NCBI RefSeq assembly: GCF_000719865.1 | Contig: NZ_JOID01000011.1 | Coordinates: forward strand, 1-64,000 | Source of the DNA: Streptomyces albus subsp. albus | GTDB lineage: Bacteria > Actinomycetota > Actinomycetes > Streptomycetales > Streptomycetaceae | Length of the DNA stretch: 64,000 bases | Direction of reading: 5' to 3' | Shown: piece by piece, positions 1 to 8,384 of the stretch | Numbering within the stretch: position 1 is the first letter of the stretch | Layout: each line of letters starts with the position of its first letter | Translations under genes and position numbers: made by a program | Notes under the pieces: model-generated | What the model saw: only the letters and a program-made list of their open reading frames with translations | What the model was told of the DNA's origin: nothing | The model's database searches: none

Positions 1-3000
1 GGGTGGTCGCTGGCGACGACGCGTGCGTTGTTCGATCACCGGGCGGCCGTGGTCGGCGAGGACCGGGAGGAACTCCTCACCGGACTCGCGGCACTCGCCC
101 GGGGTGAACAGGCCCCGCAGCTGGTCCTGGCCGAACCGGGACGCGGCAGGACGGCGTTCCTGTTCTCCGGGCAGGGGGCTCAACGCCCGGGAATGGGTGC
201 CGAGCTGTACCGCGCCCACCCCGTCTTCGCCGAGGCGCTGGACGAGATCTGCGGCCACTTCGACGCCCATCTCGACCGGCCGCTGCGCGACCTGATGTTC
301 GCCGCGCCGGGATCGTACGAAGCCGAGCTGCTCCACCGCACCGGCTACGCCCAGCCCGCGCTGTTCGCCCTGGAGACAGCTCTCTACCGGCTCGTCCGGT
401 CACTCGGCCCCGCCCCCGACTTCCTGATCGGCCATTCGGTGGGCGAGATCAGTGCCGCGCACGCAGCCGGGATCCTGACGCCGGCCGATGCCTGCCTGCT
501 CGTCGCCGCTCGCGCCCGGGTGATGGAATCGGCACCCGATTCCGGCGGCATGATCACGATCGAGGCCGACGAGGAGGAGATGCGCGGCTGTATCGGCGAG
601 TTCAATGACGCGGTCGCCATCGCCGCCGTCAACTCGCCCCGCTCCGTGGTGATCTCGGGGGACGAGGTGACCGTCGAGAAGGTCGCCGCCCACTGGCAGG
701 GCCAGGGCCGGCGCACGACACCCCTGCGGGTGAGCCACGCCTTCCACTCCGCCATGATGGACGGCGTCCTGGACGAGTTCCGTGCCGCGGCCGGCGCCGT
801 GGCCTTCGGCCCGCCCCGCATACCCGTCGTCTCCACCCTGACCGGTCTGCCCGCCACCGCCGACGACCTGCGCACCCCGGACTACTGGACCCGCCAGCTC
901 CGGCACACCGTCAAGTTCATGGACGGCGTCAACAGCCTGCTCGCCGAGGGGGTCACCACCTTCGTCGAACTCGGTCCCGACGCCACCCTCACCGCCCTGG
1001 CCCAGGACTGCGTCACGGCCGCCGGGCCCGCCCCGACCCTGACGGCCGTACTCCGCCGGGACCGGCCCGAGGCGCGTACGCTCGCGATGGCCCTCGCCGA
1101 AGCCCACGTCGCCAATGCGGCGGTGGTGCGCCCCACTCTCGGCTGCGACGCCGGGACCGGCCAGGTCGATCTGCCCACGTACCCCTTCCAGGGCCGCCGG
1201 TACTGGCTGGAGGGCCGGGACGCGGTCCGCCGGCCGGCCCGGGCGGAGAACGCCGCCCCGGACCATCCGCTGCTCGGTGCGGGCATGGACATCGCCCGCA
1301 CCCGCGACCGGTGGTTCTCCCAGCGGCTCTCGGCCGACCGGCCCTGGCTCGTGCGCGAACACCGCGTCGCCGGGCGGTCGGTGCTGCCCGGTAGCGCGAT
1401 GGTCGAGTGGGCACTGGCCGCCGTCCGGGCGGCGACCCGTACCGAGACCACCGCCTGGACGCTGCGGGACGTGACGTTCAACGCCTTCATGCCGTTCCCG
1501 GACGACGGAACCGAGCTCACGGTGCAGGCGGTCGCGGAGACCACCGCGCACGCGCACCGGGTGCGGTGTTTCAGCAAGGGCGCCGGAGACGGCGCGGCGC
1601 GGACGTCCGACGACGGCTGGACCGAGCACGCCACGGTGGGCAGCGCCGGCCCCGCCGAACGGCCCCGTCCCGCTGCCGCGCGCCCGCCCCGGCCCGTGGA
1701 GCCGGCGACCGAACTCCCCACCGGGCCGCTCTACGACGCCTTCCGCGGGACCGGTCTCGACTACGGCCCCGCCTACCGCGCTCTGCGCCGGGTGTGGCGC
1801 GACGGCGACCGGGCGACCGGGCTGGTCGAGGCCGACGAGGCGGCCGGGGACCGGGACACCTATCTGCTGCACCCGGTCGTCCTCGACGCCTGCTTCCAGT
1901 TGCTGGTGGCCTTCACGGCCGACGACGACCGGCTGCGCGTTCCCGCGTCCGCCGACCGGATCGACGTCTACGGGCCGCTCCCGCCCCGGGTCACCTGCCG
2001 GGCCCACCGGCGCGGGACGACGGCCTCCGGCGACGTCACCCTGGACCTGGAGGTGTACGCGGAGAGCGGGGAGGTCCTCGCCACCGTCGAGGGTCTGCTC
2101 TTCCGCGTGGTGCCCCGGTCCGTCCTCGCCCCGGCGGCGGTCACCCCCCGCCGCTACACGCTGGACTGGCGGCCCCGGCCGGACCTGCCGGGCAGGCCGG
2201 CCGTCCCGCGCGCCGATGCCGGTGGCTGGCTGGTCTGCGGCACCGACCCCGGAGCGGCCGTCGCCTGGCGTGAGGGACTGGCTGCCCTCGGCGTCGCGGC
2301 GACCGCCGTGGTCACCGGTGCCGCGGCCCCCCGGCCGGACTCCGGCGTGTTCCACGCCGACACCGCCTCGGACAGCGACGTGCGGCGGGCGCTGGACGCG
2401 GCACGCGGCGCCGCGGAACATCCCTTCGCCGGACTGATTCTCCTCCCGGAGCCCGGCACCACCGGCACCACCGGCACCACCGGCACCGACGGCACCATCC
2501 GCACCGCCTACGGGCTGGCCCGCCGGACCACGGCCGTGCTCGCGGCCTTCCTGAGAGACTTCGCCGCCGGAGACCCGCGGATCATCATCTGCTCCGCGGG
2601 AGCGGCGGGGCCCGCCGGCACCGGCCCGGCGCCGGATCCCGCGCAGTCCGTCCTGACGGGCCTGGCCCGGTCCGTCGTCGCCGAGTACCCGGATCTGTCC
2701 TGCGTGCAGGTCGACCTCGACCCGGCGGAGCCCGCCCCCGCCCCGGCGGAACTCCTCGGCCGGGTGGCTGCACTCGGCGGCTCGGGCCATCTCGCGCTGC
2801 GCGCCGGACGCTGGTACGAGGCGCGACTGCGCGAGGAGGGACCGGACGGCGCGGCACCGGCGGCCGCGGCACCGCGGGACGCCGCGCAGGGCGCGGTGGC
2901 GGTCCGCGGCGGTGCGACCTATCTGATCACCGGCGGCCTCGGCGGACTGGGGCTGGCCACCGCCTCCTGGCTGGCCGGGCAGGGGGCCGGCTGCCTCCTG

Positions 3001-4068
3001 CTCGTCGGCCGCACGCCGCCCGCCGAGACGCCGTCCGCGGTGGCCGCACTGCGGGCGCGCGGAGTGCGCGTCGAATTACTGGCCGCGGACGTGGCGGACG
3101 CCACCGAGGTCGAACGGATCCTCGCGTACGCGCGCCGTGAACTTCCGCCGCTGCGCGGGGTGGTGCACGCGGCCGGGGTCACCGGCGAGAACGTCCTGGA
3201 GCGGGCCGACTGGCCGCAGCTCAGCCGGATGATGGACCCGAAGGTCAAGGGCGCCTGGAACCTGCACCGCCAGACGCACGGTATCGACCTGGACTTCTTC
3301 GTCCTCTACTCGGCCCTGGGAGCCCTGACCGGTCTGGCCGGGCAGCCGGGCTACCTCATGGCCAACACCTTCTTGGACGCCCTCGCCGCCGCACGCGGAC
3401 ACCAGGGCCTGCCCGCCCTGAGCGTGGGATGGGGAGCCTGGGCGGACGAGGGCATGGCGGCCGGCGCGGGCCTCGTGGAGCGGTTCGCCGGCGCGGGCAT
3501 CCAGGGCATGCCGGCCGGCGCGGCCCTCGCGGCCCTCGGCCGGGTCCCCGCGGACGGTCCCCCGCACGTCGCCCTGGCCGCCGTCGACTGGCAGCGGTAC
3601 GCGGCCGCCGGCACCCGGCGGCTGCCCGACACGCTGCTCGGCGACGTCATGGCGCCCACCCCGCCGGCGTCCGGGAACGCCGGGACCGGGCCGGACAGCG
3701 GGGCGCCCGACCTGGGCGCACTCGTCCTCGCCCGGCCCGAGGAGGCTCGGGAGGCCGCTCTCGGCCGGCTTCTGGACGTGGTGGCCCCGCTGCTCGGAAT
3801 GTCCGCGAAGGAGCGGGACGCGCTGCGCTCCACCTTCCGGCACAAGCGCCTCAACGAACTCGGTTTTGACTCGCTGACCACGATCAGGCTCCGCAACCGG
3901 CTGCGCGCCGACTTCTCCGCCGATGTGCCGGCCGATTTCCTCTTCGGCGGCGGCACGGCCCAGGAGATCGCCGAGCTGATCTGCCGCCAACTGAGGACCC
4001 GGAGCGTTCTCGCCGGTGACGACGGTGGGCCGGACGACGGCGCGGAAACCGAGGTGCTGACGCTGTGA
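1..4068 (+). CDS. Type I modular PKS, 3' part: (KS)-AT-DH-KR-ACP
   Basis: The frame is open from base 1, so the N-terminus and KS lie outside the window. The first residues, WSLATTRALFDHR, are a typical KS-AT linker. Order: AT (about nt 160-1030; GHSVGE; HAFH at 736-747, the malonyl-CoA signature), DH (from about 1264; HxxxGxxxxP at 1360-1389, apparently active), KR (about 2900-3450; GGLGGLG; catalytic Tyr at 3352), ACP (GFDSL, Ser codon at 3871). No ER: only a KR structural region lies between DH and KR. The KR has neither the LDD motif of B-type nor the Trp of A-type enzymes. There is no thioesterase, and the tail after the ACP is acidic (GDDGGPDDGAETEVLTL), suited to dock with the TubC-like N-terminus of the next protein. 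One TTA codon at 3076-3078. Assignment is firm; the start is unknown. Confidence 0.95.
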   Translation, partial: GWSLATTRALFDHRAAVVGEDREELLTGLAALARGEQAPQLVLAEPGRGRTAFLFSGQGAQRPGMGAELYRAHPVFAEALDEICGHFDAHLDRPLRDLMFAAPGSYEAELLHRTGYAQPALFALETALYRLVRSLGPAPDFLIGHSVGEISAAHAAGILTPADACLLVAARARVMESAPDSGGMITIEADEEEMRGCIGEFNDAVAIAAVNSPRSVVISGDEVTVEKVAAHWQGQGRRTTPLRVSHAFHSAMMDGVLDEFRAAAGAVAFGPPRIPVVSTLTGLPATADDLRTPDYWTRQLRHTVKFMDGVNSLLAEGVTTFVELGPDATLTALAQDCVTAAGPAPTLTAVLRRDRPEARTLAMALAEAHVANAAVVRPTLGCDAGTGQVDLPTYPFQGRRYWLEGRDAVRRPARAENAAPDHPLLGAGMDIARTRDRWFSQRLSADRPWLVREHRVAGRSVLPGSAMVEWALAAVRAATRTETTAWTLRDVTFNAFMPFPDDGTELTVQAVAETTAHAHRVRCFSKGAGDGAARTSDDGWTEHATVGSAGPAERPRPAAARPPRPVEPATELPTGPLYDAFRGTGLDYGPAYRALRRVWRDGDRATGLVEADEAAGDRDTYLLHPVVLDACFQLLVAFTADDDRLRVPASADRIDVYGPLPPRVTCRAHRRGTTASGDVTLDLEVYAESGEVLATVEGLLFRVVPRSVLAPAAVTPRRYTLDWRPRPDLPGRPAVPRADAGGWLVCGTDPGAAVAWREGLAALGVAATAVVTGAAAPRPDSGVFHADTASDSDVRRALDAARGAAEHPFAGLILLPEPGTTGTTGTTGTDGTIRTAYGLARRTTAVLAAFLRDFAAGDPRIIICSAGAAGPAGTGPAPDPAQSVLTGLARSVVAEYPDLSCVQVDLDPAEPAPAPAELLGRVAALGGSGHLALRAGRWYEARLREEGPDGAAPAAAAPRDAAQGAVAVRGGATYLITGGLGGLGLATASWLAGQGAGCLLLVGRTPPAETPSAVAALRARGVRVELLAADVADATEVERILAYARRELPPLRGVVHAAGVTGENVLERADWPQLSRMMDPKVKGAWNLHRQTHGIDLDFFVLYSALGALTGLAGQPGYLMANTFLDALAAARGHQGLPALSVGWGAWADEGMAAGAGLVERFAGAGIQGMPAGAALAALGRVPADGPPHVALAAVDWQRYAAAGTRRLPDTLLGDVMAPTPPASGNAGTGPDSGAPDLGALVLARPEEAREAALGRLLDVVAPLLGMSAKERDALRSTFRHKRLNELGFDSLTTIRLRNRLRADFSADVPADFLFGGGTAQEIAELICRQLRTRSVLAGDDGGPDDGAETEVLTL
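2455..2499 (+). repeat. In-frame 9-bp tandem repeat in the DH-KR linker
   Basis: The unit GGCACCACC occurs three times, followed by two degenerate copies (GGCACCGAC, GGCACCATC). It encodes Gly-Thr-Thr repeats in a linker of the first PKS, and the copy number probably varies without affecting a folded domain. Confidence 0.85.
3076..3078 (+). other. TTA leucine codon (possible bldA control)
   Basis: This is an in-frame TTA in the KR part of the first PKS, in the context GVRVELLAAD (first Leu). In Streptomyces TTA is rare and is read by the bldA tRNA, so translation may be tied to development. Confidence 0.85.
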
Positions 4069-4131
4069 CCGCCGCGGCATCCCCTCTCGCGCCCGGTGAC
4101 GGGCATCCCTCACGACTCGTCAACTGGCGGA

Positions 4132-4137
4132 CAAGGA
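4132..4137 (+). promoter_or_regulatory. Ribosome binding site deciding the GTG start at 4147
   Basis: AAGGAG lies 9 nt before the GTG at 4147. This favours that codon over the in-frame GTG at 4096, which has no such site. Confidence 0.75.
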
Positions 4138-4146
4138 GCAACCGCT

Positions 4147-7100
4147 GTGGATGAAAGCGGATCACGTTCGGTCCCGTCCCTGCTCGACGACCTCGCCCGG
4201 GCGGGCGTCAGACTACGGCTCGCACCCGGTGACCGGGTCGAGGTGACCGCCCCCAAGGGGGCGCTCACCGGCGACCTGCGGGAGCGGCTCGGCCACCACA
4301 AGCAGGACCTCATCGCCTGGCTCGGCAGTGCCCGGACCGCCGGGGAGGAGGAGGCCGGGCTGCCGGTCGTCACGCCCGACCCGGAGAACCTGTACGAGCC
4401 GTTCGCTCCCTCGGACCTCCAGATGTCGTTCATCATGGGCGGTAGGGAGGGCTTCGAATACTACGTGCGGCCCCACCAGTACATGGAGTACGACCTCGGC
4501 GGGACGGACCCCGCGCGCCTGGAGAAGGCGCTCAACCGGGAACTGGAGTACCAGCGGCGGAATCTGGTCGTGGTCCGTGAGGACCTGCGGCTCCAGACGG
4601 TCCGCGACCCGGAGCCCGTCCGGATCGAGGTGTTCGACGTCCGTCACCTGGACGAGGCCGGCACACAGGAGCACATCGAACGGGTCCGCGACGCGATGAA
4701 GCGCCAGGAGCCCGTGCACGACCGGTGGCCCTGGGTGGACATGCGGATCAGCCTGCTGTCCGACGACTCCGCCAAGCTCCACTACAACAACAACAACCTC
4801 TTCAGCGACGCCCCCGCGACCCTGAGGTTCATCAGCGCCGTGCTGCGGCGCTACGAGAATCCCGGGGAGACCCCGCCCGAACTGGAGATCAGCTACCGCG
4901 ACTGCGTCCTCGCCCTGGCCGAGCTGGAGGAGTCCCCGCTCGGCCGGGCGTCGAAGAAGTACTGGACGGACCGGATCGCCGGCTGGCCGGCCGCACCGGA
5001 GTTACCCCTCGCGAGCGGTGCCGACCCGCGCCGGCGTTCCCGCCTGGTGCGGCGGGAGATGCTCTTTCCGCCCGAGGTCTGGGCATCGCTGCGGGAGAAG
5101 GCCGCCGCCCGCAACCTCACGACGACGAACGTGCTGTGCGGCGTGCACGCGGAAATCCTGGCGTTCTGGAGCGGGTCCCGCCACTTCCTGCTCAACAACA
5201 TGATCACCCACCGGCTGCCGCTGCATCCGCAGATGAGCGAGGTGTTCGGCAACTTCGCCTCCCTCTACCCGCTGGAGGTCGACTGGCGGCACGAGGAGGG
5301 TTTCGAGGACCGCGTCCGCCGGCTCCAGGCGCAGGTTCTCGCCGACGTGGAACACGTCCACTGGAGCGGCGTGAAAGTGCTCCAGGCCCTCAACCAGCAC
5401 CGGCGCACCCCGGGCAAGGCCGTCTGCCCCTACGCCGTCGGCAGCGCACTGTTCGTCGGAGCGGCCGACCGCCTGGTGCACAGCCTGCTGGAGACACCGC
5501 AAACGCTCATCGACTGCGAGTTCTGGGACCTCCGGGACGGCAGTCTCTGGGTCATCTGGGATGTCATCGAGGACATGTTCCCGCCGGGGCTCATCGACGC
5601 CATGGAGCAGGGCTACCGCAGCATCGTCACGCAGCTCGCCGGGAGCGACGAGGCATGGCGGCGGAGGGCGTTCGAGCCGCTCCCGGACGCGCAGCGCGTC
5701 CGGCGCGCGGCACTCAACGCGCCGTCCGGACCGGTGCCGCCGGGACTGCTGCACGACTCCCTGGCCCGGCAGGCGGAGCGGCGGCCCGGCCGGCCCGCCG
5801 TGATCACCGCGGGCCGCAGTCTCAGCTACGGGGAACTCGCGGCGGCCGCCGGGCGGACCGCCCGGAGTCTCCGCTCCGCGGGGGTCGCGCCCGGCTCCCT
5901 GGTCATCGTCGCCGCCCCGCCTGGATGGGCACAGATCGTGGCGGTGCTGGGAACGCTGACCGCCGGCGCGGTCTATGTGCCGGTCGACCCCGACTGGCCG
6001 GCGGACCGGCTCCGGTACGTGCTCCGGGACACCGGCGCCGCCGCCGTCCTCACCGCCACGGAGCGGCTGGGGACCCTGTCCGCGCTCACGGACGTGCCCG
6101 TGCTGGCCGCCGACGCGCAGGAGACCGGTCCCGCGCGCGCGGAACCACTGGTGGCGGCGGCCGGGCGGCCCGGTGACCTCGCCTACGTCATCTACACCTC
6201 GGGCTCCACAGGCCGGCCGAAGGGGGCGATGCTGAACCACCGCGGGCCGCTCAACACCGTCACCGAGATCAACCGCCGCTTCGGTGTCACCTCGGACGAC
6301 GTGCTGTTCGGCGTCTCCTCCCTCTGGTTCGACCTGTCGGTCTACGACATCTTCGGTGCCCTGGAGGCCGGTGCCGCGCTGGTGCTCGCGGAGCCCGGCC
6401 GCCCCGACCCCGCCGCCTGGATCCGGACCGTCCTGGAGCGGGGCGTCACGGTGTGGAACTCCGTGCCCGCCCTCATGCAGCTGTTCGTGGAGGAGGCGGA
6501 GGGCGCGGGACTGCGGATCCCCGGGCTGCGCACGGTTCTGCTCAGCGGCGACTGGATCCCGGTCGGACTCCCGGACCGGATCCGCGCGATCGCACCGCAC
6601 GCCCGGGTGATCAGCCTCGGCGGCGCCACCGAGGCGTCGATCTGGTCCATCTGCCACCCCGTCGACCGGACCGACCCGGACTGGGCCAGCATCCCGTACG
6701 GGAAGCCGCTCGCGAACCAGAGCTGGCACATCCTCGACGACCTCGGCCGGGACGTCCCGGACTGGGTCACCGGACAGCTCCACATCGGTGGCGAGGGTGT
6801 GGCGCTCGGATACCTGGGGGACGCCGGGAAGACCGCGTCCGCCTTCGTGCCCCACCCCGTCACCGGCGAGCGGCTGTACCGCACCGGCGACCTCGGGCGC
6901 CGTCTCCCCGGCGGGGAGATCGAGTTCCTCGGACGGATGGACTTCCAGGTGAAGATCCAGGGATTCCGGGTCGAGCCCGGCGAGATCGAGCACGCGCTGA
7001 CGGACCTCCCGGACATCGGGCAGGCCGCCGTCGTGGCACGCGGGACGGAGTCCGGCAAACAGCTGGCGGCCTTCGTGACCGCCAAGGAGGGCTCTCCCGC

Positions 7101-8349
7101 GCCGGTGCCGGCCGCCGTCCGCTCGGCACTCGCCGAGCGGCTGGTCGGCTACATGGTGCCCAGCCATGTCGCCGTGCTCGACAGCCTGCCGCTGACCTCG
7201 AACGGCAAGCTGGACCGCAAGGCCCTGGAAGCGCTCGGCCCGGCGGACACCCCCGGCGGCCGCCTCCCCGCCGGAGCCCGGACCGCCACCGAGCGCGCCC
7301 TGCTGGACATCTGGCAGTCCGCGCTGGCACGCGAACCGATCGGTGTGCACGACGACTTCTTCGACCTGGGCGGCCAGTCCTTCACCGCGCTGCGGGTGAT
7401 CGGGCAGATCGCCCGGCGGCTCGGACGACGCGTTCCGCTCGGCACCCTGCTGGAACACTCCACCGTCGCCGCCCTGGCCGGCTGGCTCGACACCCGGCAG
7501 GGCGACTGGAGCCCGCTGGTCCGGCTGCGGTCCTCCGGCGAAGGCGGGGAACCCTGGTTCTTCGTCCACCCGGCGGGCGGCAACGTGCTCTGCTACCGCT
7601 CGCTGGCCGAGGCACGCGACCGCCCCTTCCTCGCGTTCCAGGCTCCCGGCCCCGCCACGGGCCAGGAGCCGGTGGACAGCGTCCCCGAGCTGGCCGCGCT
7701 CTACGCCGACGCGCTGACGGAGGCCAGGCCACAGGGCCCGTACCGGCTCGGCGGCTGGTCGTCCGGCGCCGTGATCGCGGCCGAGGTCGTCCGTCTGCTG
7801 GAGGCGCGCGGCGACCGGGTCGAGCGCCTGGTGGTCGTCGACTCGCCCGCACCGCTGGGTCCCCGCCCGCCCGCCGACGAGACGCAGCTGCTGCTCTGGT
7901 TCCTGGAGGACCTCGACATCGGCTTCGACCCGCAGGCCCCCGGCGCCGCGGAACTGGCCGGGCCGGCGGGCCTCCCGGTATCCGACCGGCTCGGCCACGC
8001 GCTCGACGCCCTGCAGCGGCGGGGTCTCGCCGGCGCCGGCCTCGACCGTGCGGAACTGGCCGGCACCTTCGCGGTGTTCCGCGCCGTGGTGGAGGGCTGC
8101 GACCGCTACACCGCGTCCCCGGTCGCGGCCGACATCACCGTCCTGCGGGCCCGGGACGGACAGGTCAGCGAATTCGCCGGCCACCCCTTCGCGGCGGCCC
8201 CCGACTGGGGCTGGGCCGAACTGACCACCGGTGCCGTGGACACCCTCACCGTTCCCGGCACCCACCACACACTGCTCGCCGGCGCGACGGTGGACATCGT
8301 CGCCGACGCCCTGGACGGCACACCCCATCGCGGCCGGCGGACCCGGTGA
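4147..8349 (+). CDS. NRPS module TubC_N-Cy-A(Cys)-PCP-TE
   Basis: 1400 aa. Domains: TubC_N-like docking domain (about 10-58), Cy domain (about 85-500), adenylation (about 540-1025), PCP (GGQS, about 1080) and C-terminal thioesterase (about 1132-1385; GWSSG with Ser about 1206, an Asp in VVVDSP and a His in GTHH). The specificity residues read by eye are D729, L730, Y733, then N, L, S, L, I, W, matching the known cysteine code DLYNLSLIW. The Cy domain is abnormal: the DxxxxD motif reads N216LFxxD221 (first Asp is Asn), GDFT is GNFA, and the FTS motif Thr is Gly, though the TPQxxxD region remains. It may condense without cyclising. A TE at the end of an early module is unusual. One TTA codon at 5002. 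It follows the first PKS and probably receives its chain. Confidence 0.93.
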   Translation: MDESGSRSVPSLLDDLARAGVRLRLAPGDRVEVTAPKGALTGDLRERLGHHKQDLIAWLGSARTAGEEEAGLPVVTPDPENLYEPFAPSDLQMSFIMGGREGFEYYVRPHQYMEYDLGGTDPARLEKALNRELEYQRRNLVVVREDLRLQTVRDPEPVRIEVFDVRHLDEAGTQEHIERVRDAMKRQEPVHDRWPWVDMRISLLSDDSAKLHYNNNNLFSDAPATLRFISAVLRRYENPGETPPELEISYRDCVLALAELEESPLGRASKKYWTDRIAGWPAAPELPLASGADPRRRSRLVRREMLFPPEVWASLREKAAARNLTTTNVLCGVHAEILAFWSGSRHFLLNNMITHRLPLHPQMSEVFGNFASLYPLEVDWRHEEGFEDRVRRLQAQVLADVEHVHWSGVKVLQALNQHRRTPGKAVCPYAVGSALFVGAADRLVHSLLETPQTLIDCEFWDLRDGSLWVIWDVIEDMFPPGLIDAMEQGYRSIVTQLAGSDEAWRRRAFEPLPDAQRVRRAALNAPSGPVPPGLLHDSLARQAERRPGRPAVITAGRSLSYGELAAAAGRTARSLRSAGVAPGSLVIVAAPPGWAQIVAVLGTLTAGAVYVPVDPDWPADRLRYVLRDTGAAAVLTATERLGTLSALTDVPVLAADAQETGPARAEPLVAAAGRPGDLAYVIYTSGSTGRPKGAMLNHRGPLNTVTEINRRFGVTSDDVLFGVSSLWFDLSVYDIFGALEAGAALVLAEPGRPDPAAWIRTVLERGVTVWNSVPALMQLFVEEAEGAGLRIPGLRTVLLSGDWIPVGLPDRIRAIAPHARVISLGGATEASIWSICHPVDRTDPDWASIPYGKPLANQSWHILDDLGRDVPDWVTGQLHIGGEGVALGYLGDAGKTASAFVPHPVTGERLYRTGDLGRRLPGGEIEFLGRMDFQVKIQGFRVEPGEIEHALTDLPDIGQAAVVARGTESGKQLAAFVTAKEGSPAPVPAAVRSALAERLVGYMVPSHVAVLDSLPLTSNGKLDRKALEALGPADTPGGRLPAGARTATERALLDIWQSALAREPIGVHDDFFDLGGQSFTALRVIGQIARRLGRRVPLGTLLEHSTVAALAGWLDTRQGDWSPLVRLRSSGEGGEPWFFVHPAGGNVLCYRSLAEARDRPFLAFQAPGPATGQEPVDSVPELAALYADALTEARPQGPYRLGGWSSGAVIAAEVVRLLEARGDRVERLVVVDSPAPLGPRPPADETQLLLWFLEDLDIGFDPQAPGAAELAGPAGLPVSDRLGHALDALQRRGLAGAGLDRAELAGTFAVFRAVVEGCDRYTASPVAADITVLRARDGQVSEFAGHPFAAAPDWGWAELTTGAVDTLTVPGTHHTLLAGATVDIVADALDGTPHRGRRTR
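5002..5004 (+). other. TTA leucine codon (possible bldA control)
   Basis: In-frame TTA within the Cy domain of the first NRPS, in the context AAPELPLA. It is the second TTA in the same apparent operon. Confidence 0.85.
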
Positions 8350-8384
8350 ACGCGGCGGCGGGAGACGGAGGAGGACGATGCACG

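Noticed and set aside
5002..8328. Long open frames antisense to the NRPS and PKS genes (also, for example, 8106-12020 and 47468-50473 on the minus strand)
   Set aside because: They mirror real genes in very GC-rich DNA, have no domains, and show Arg/Gly/Pro/Val-rich sequence and no ribosome sites.
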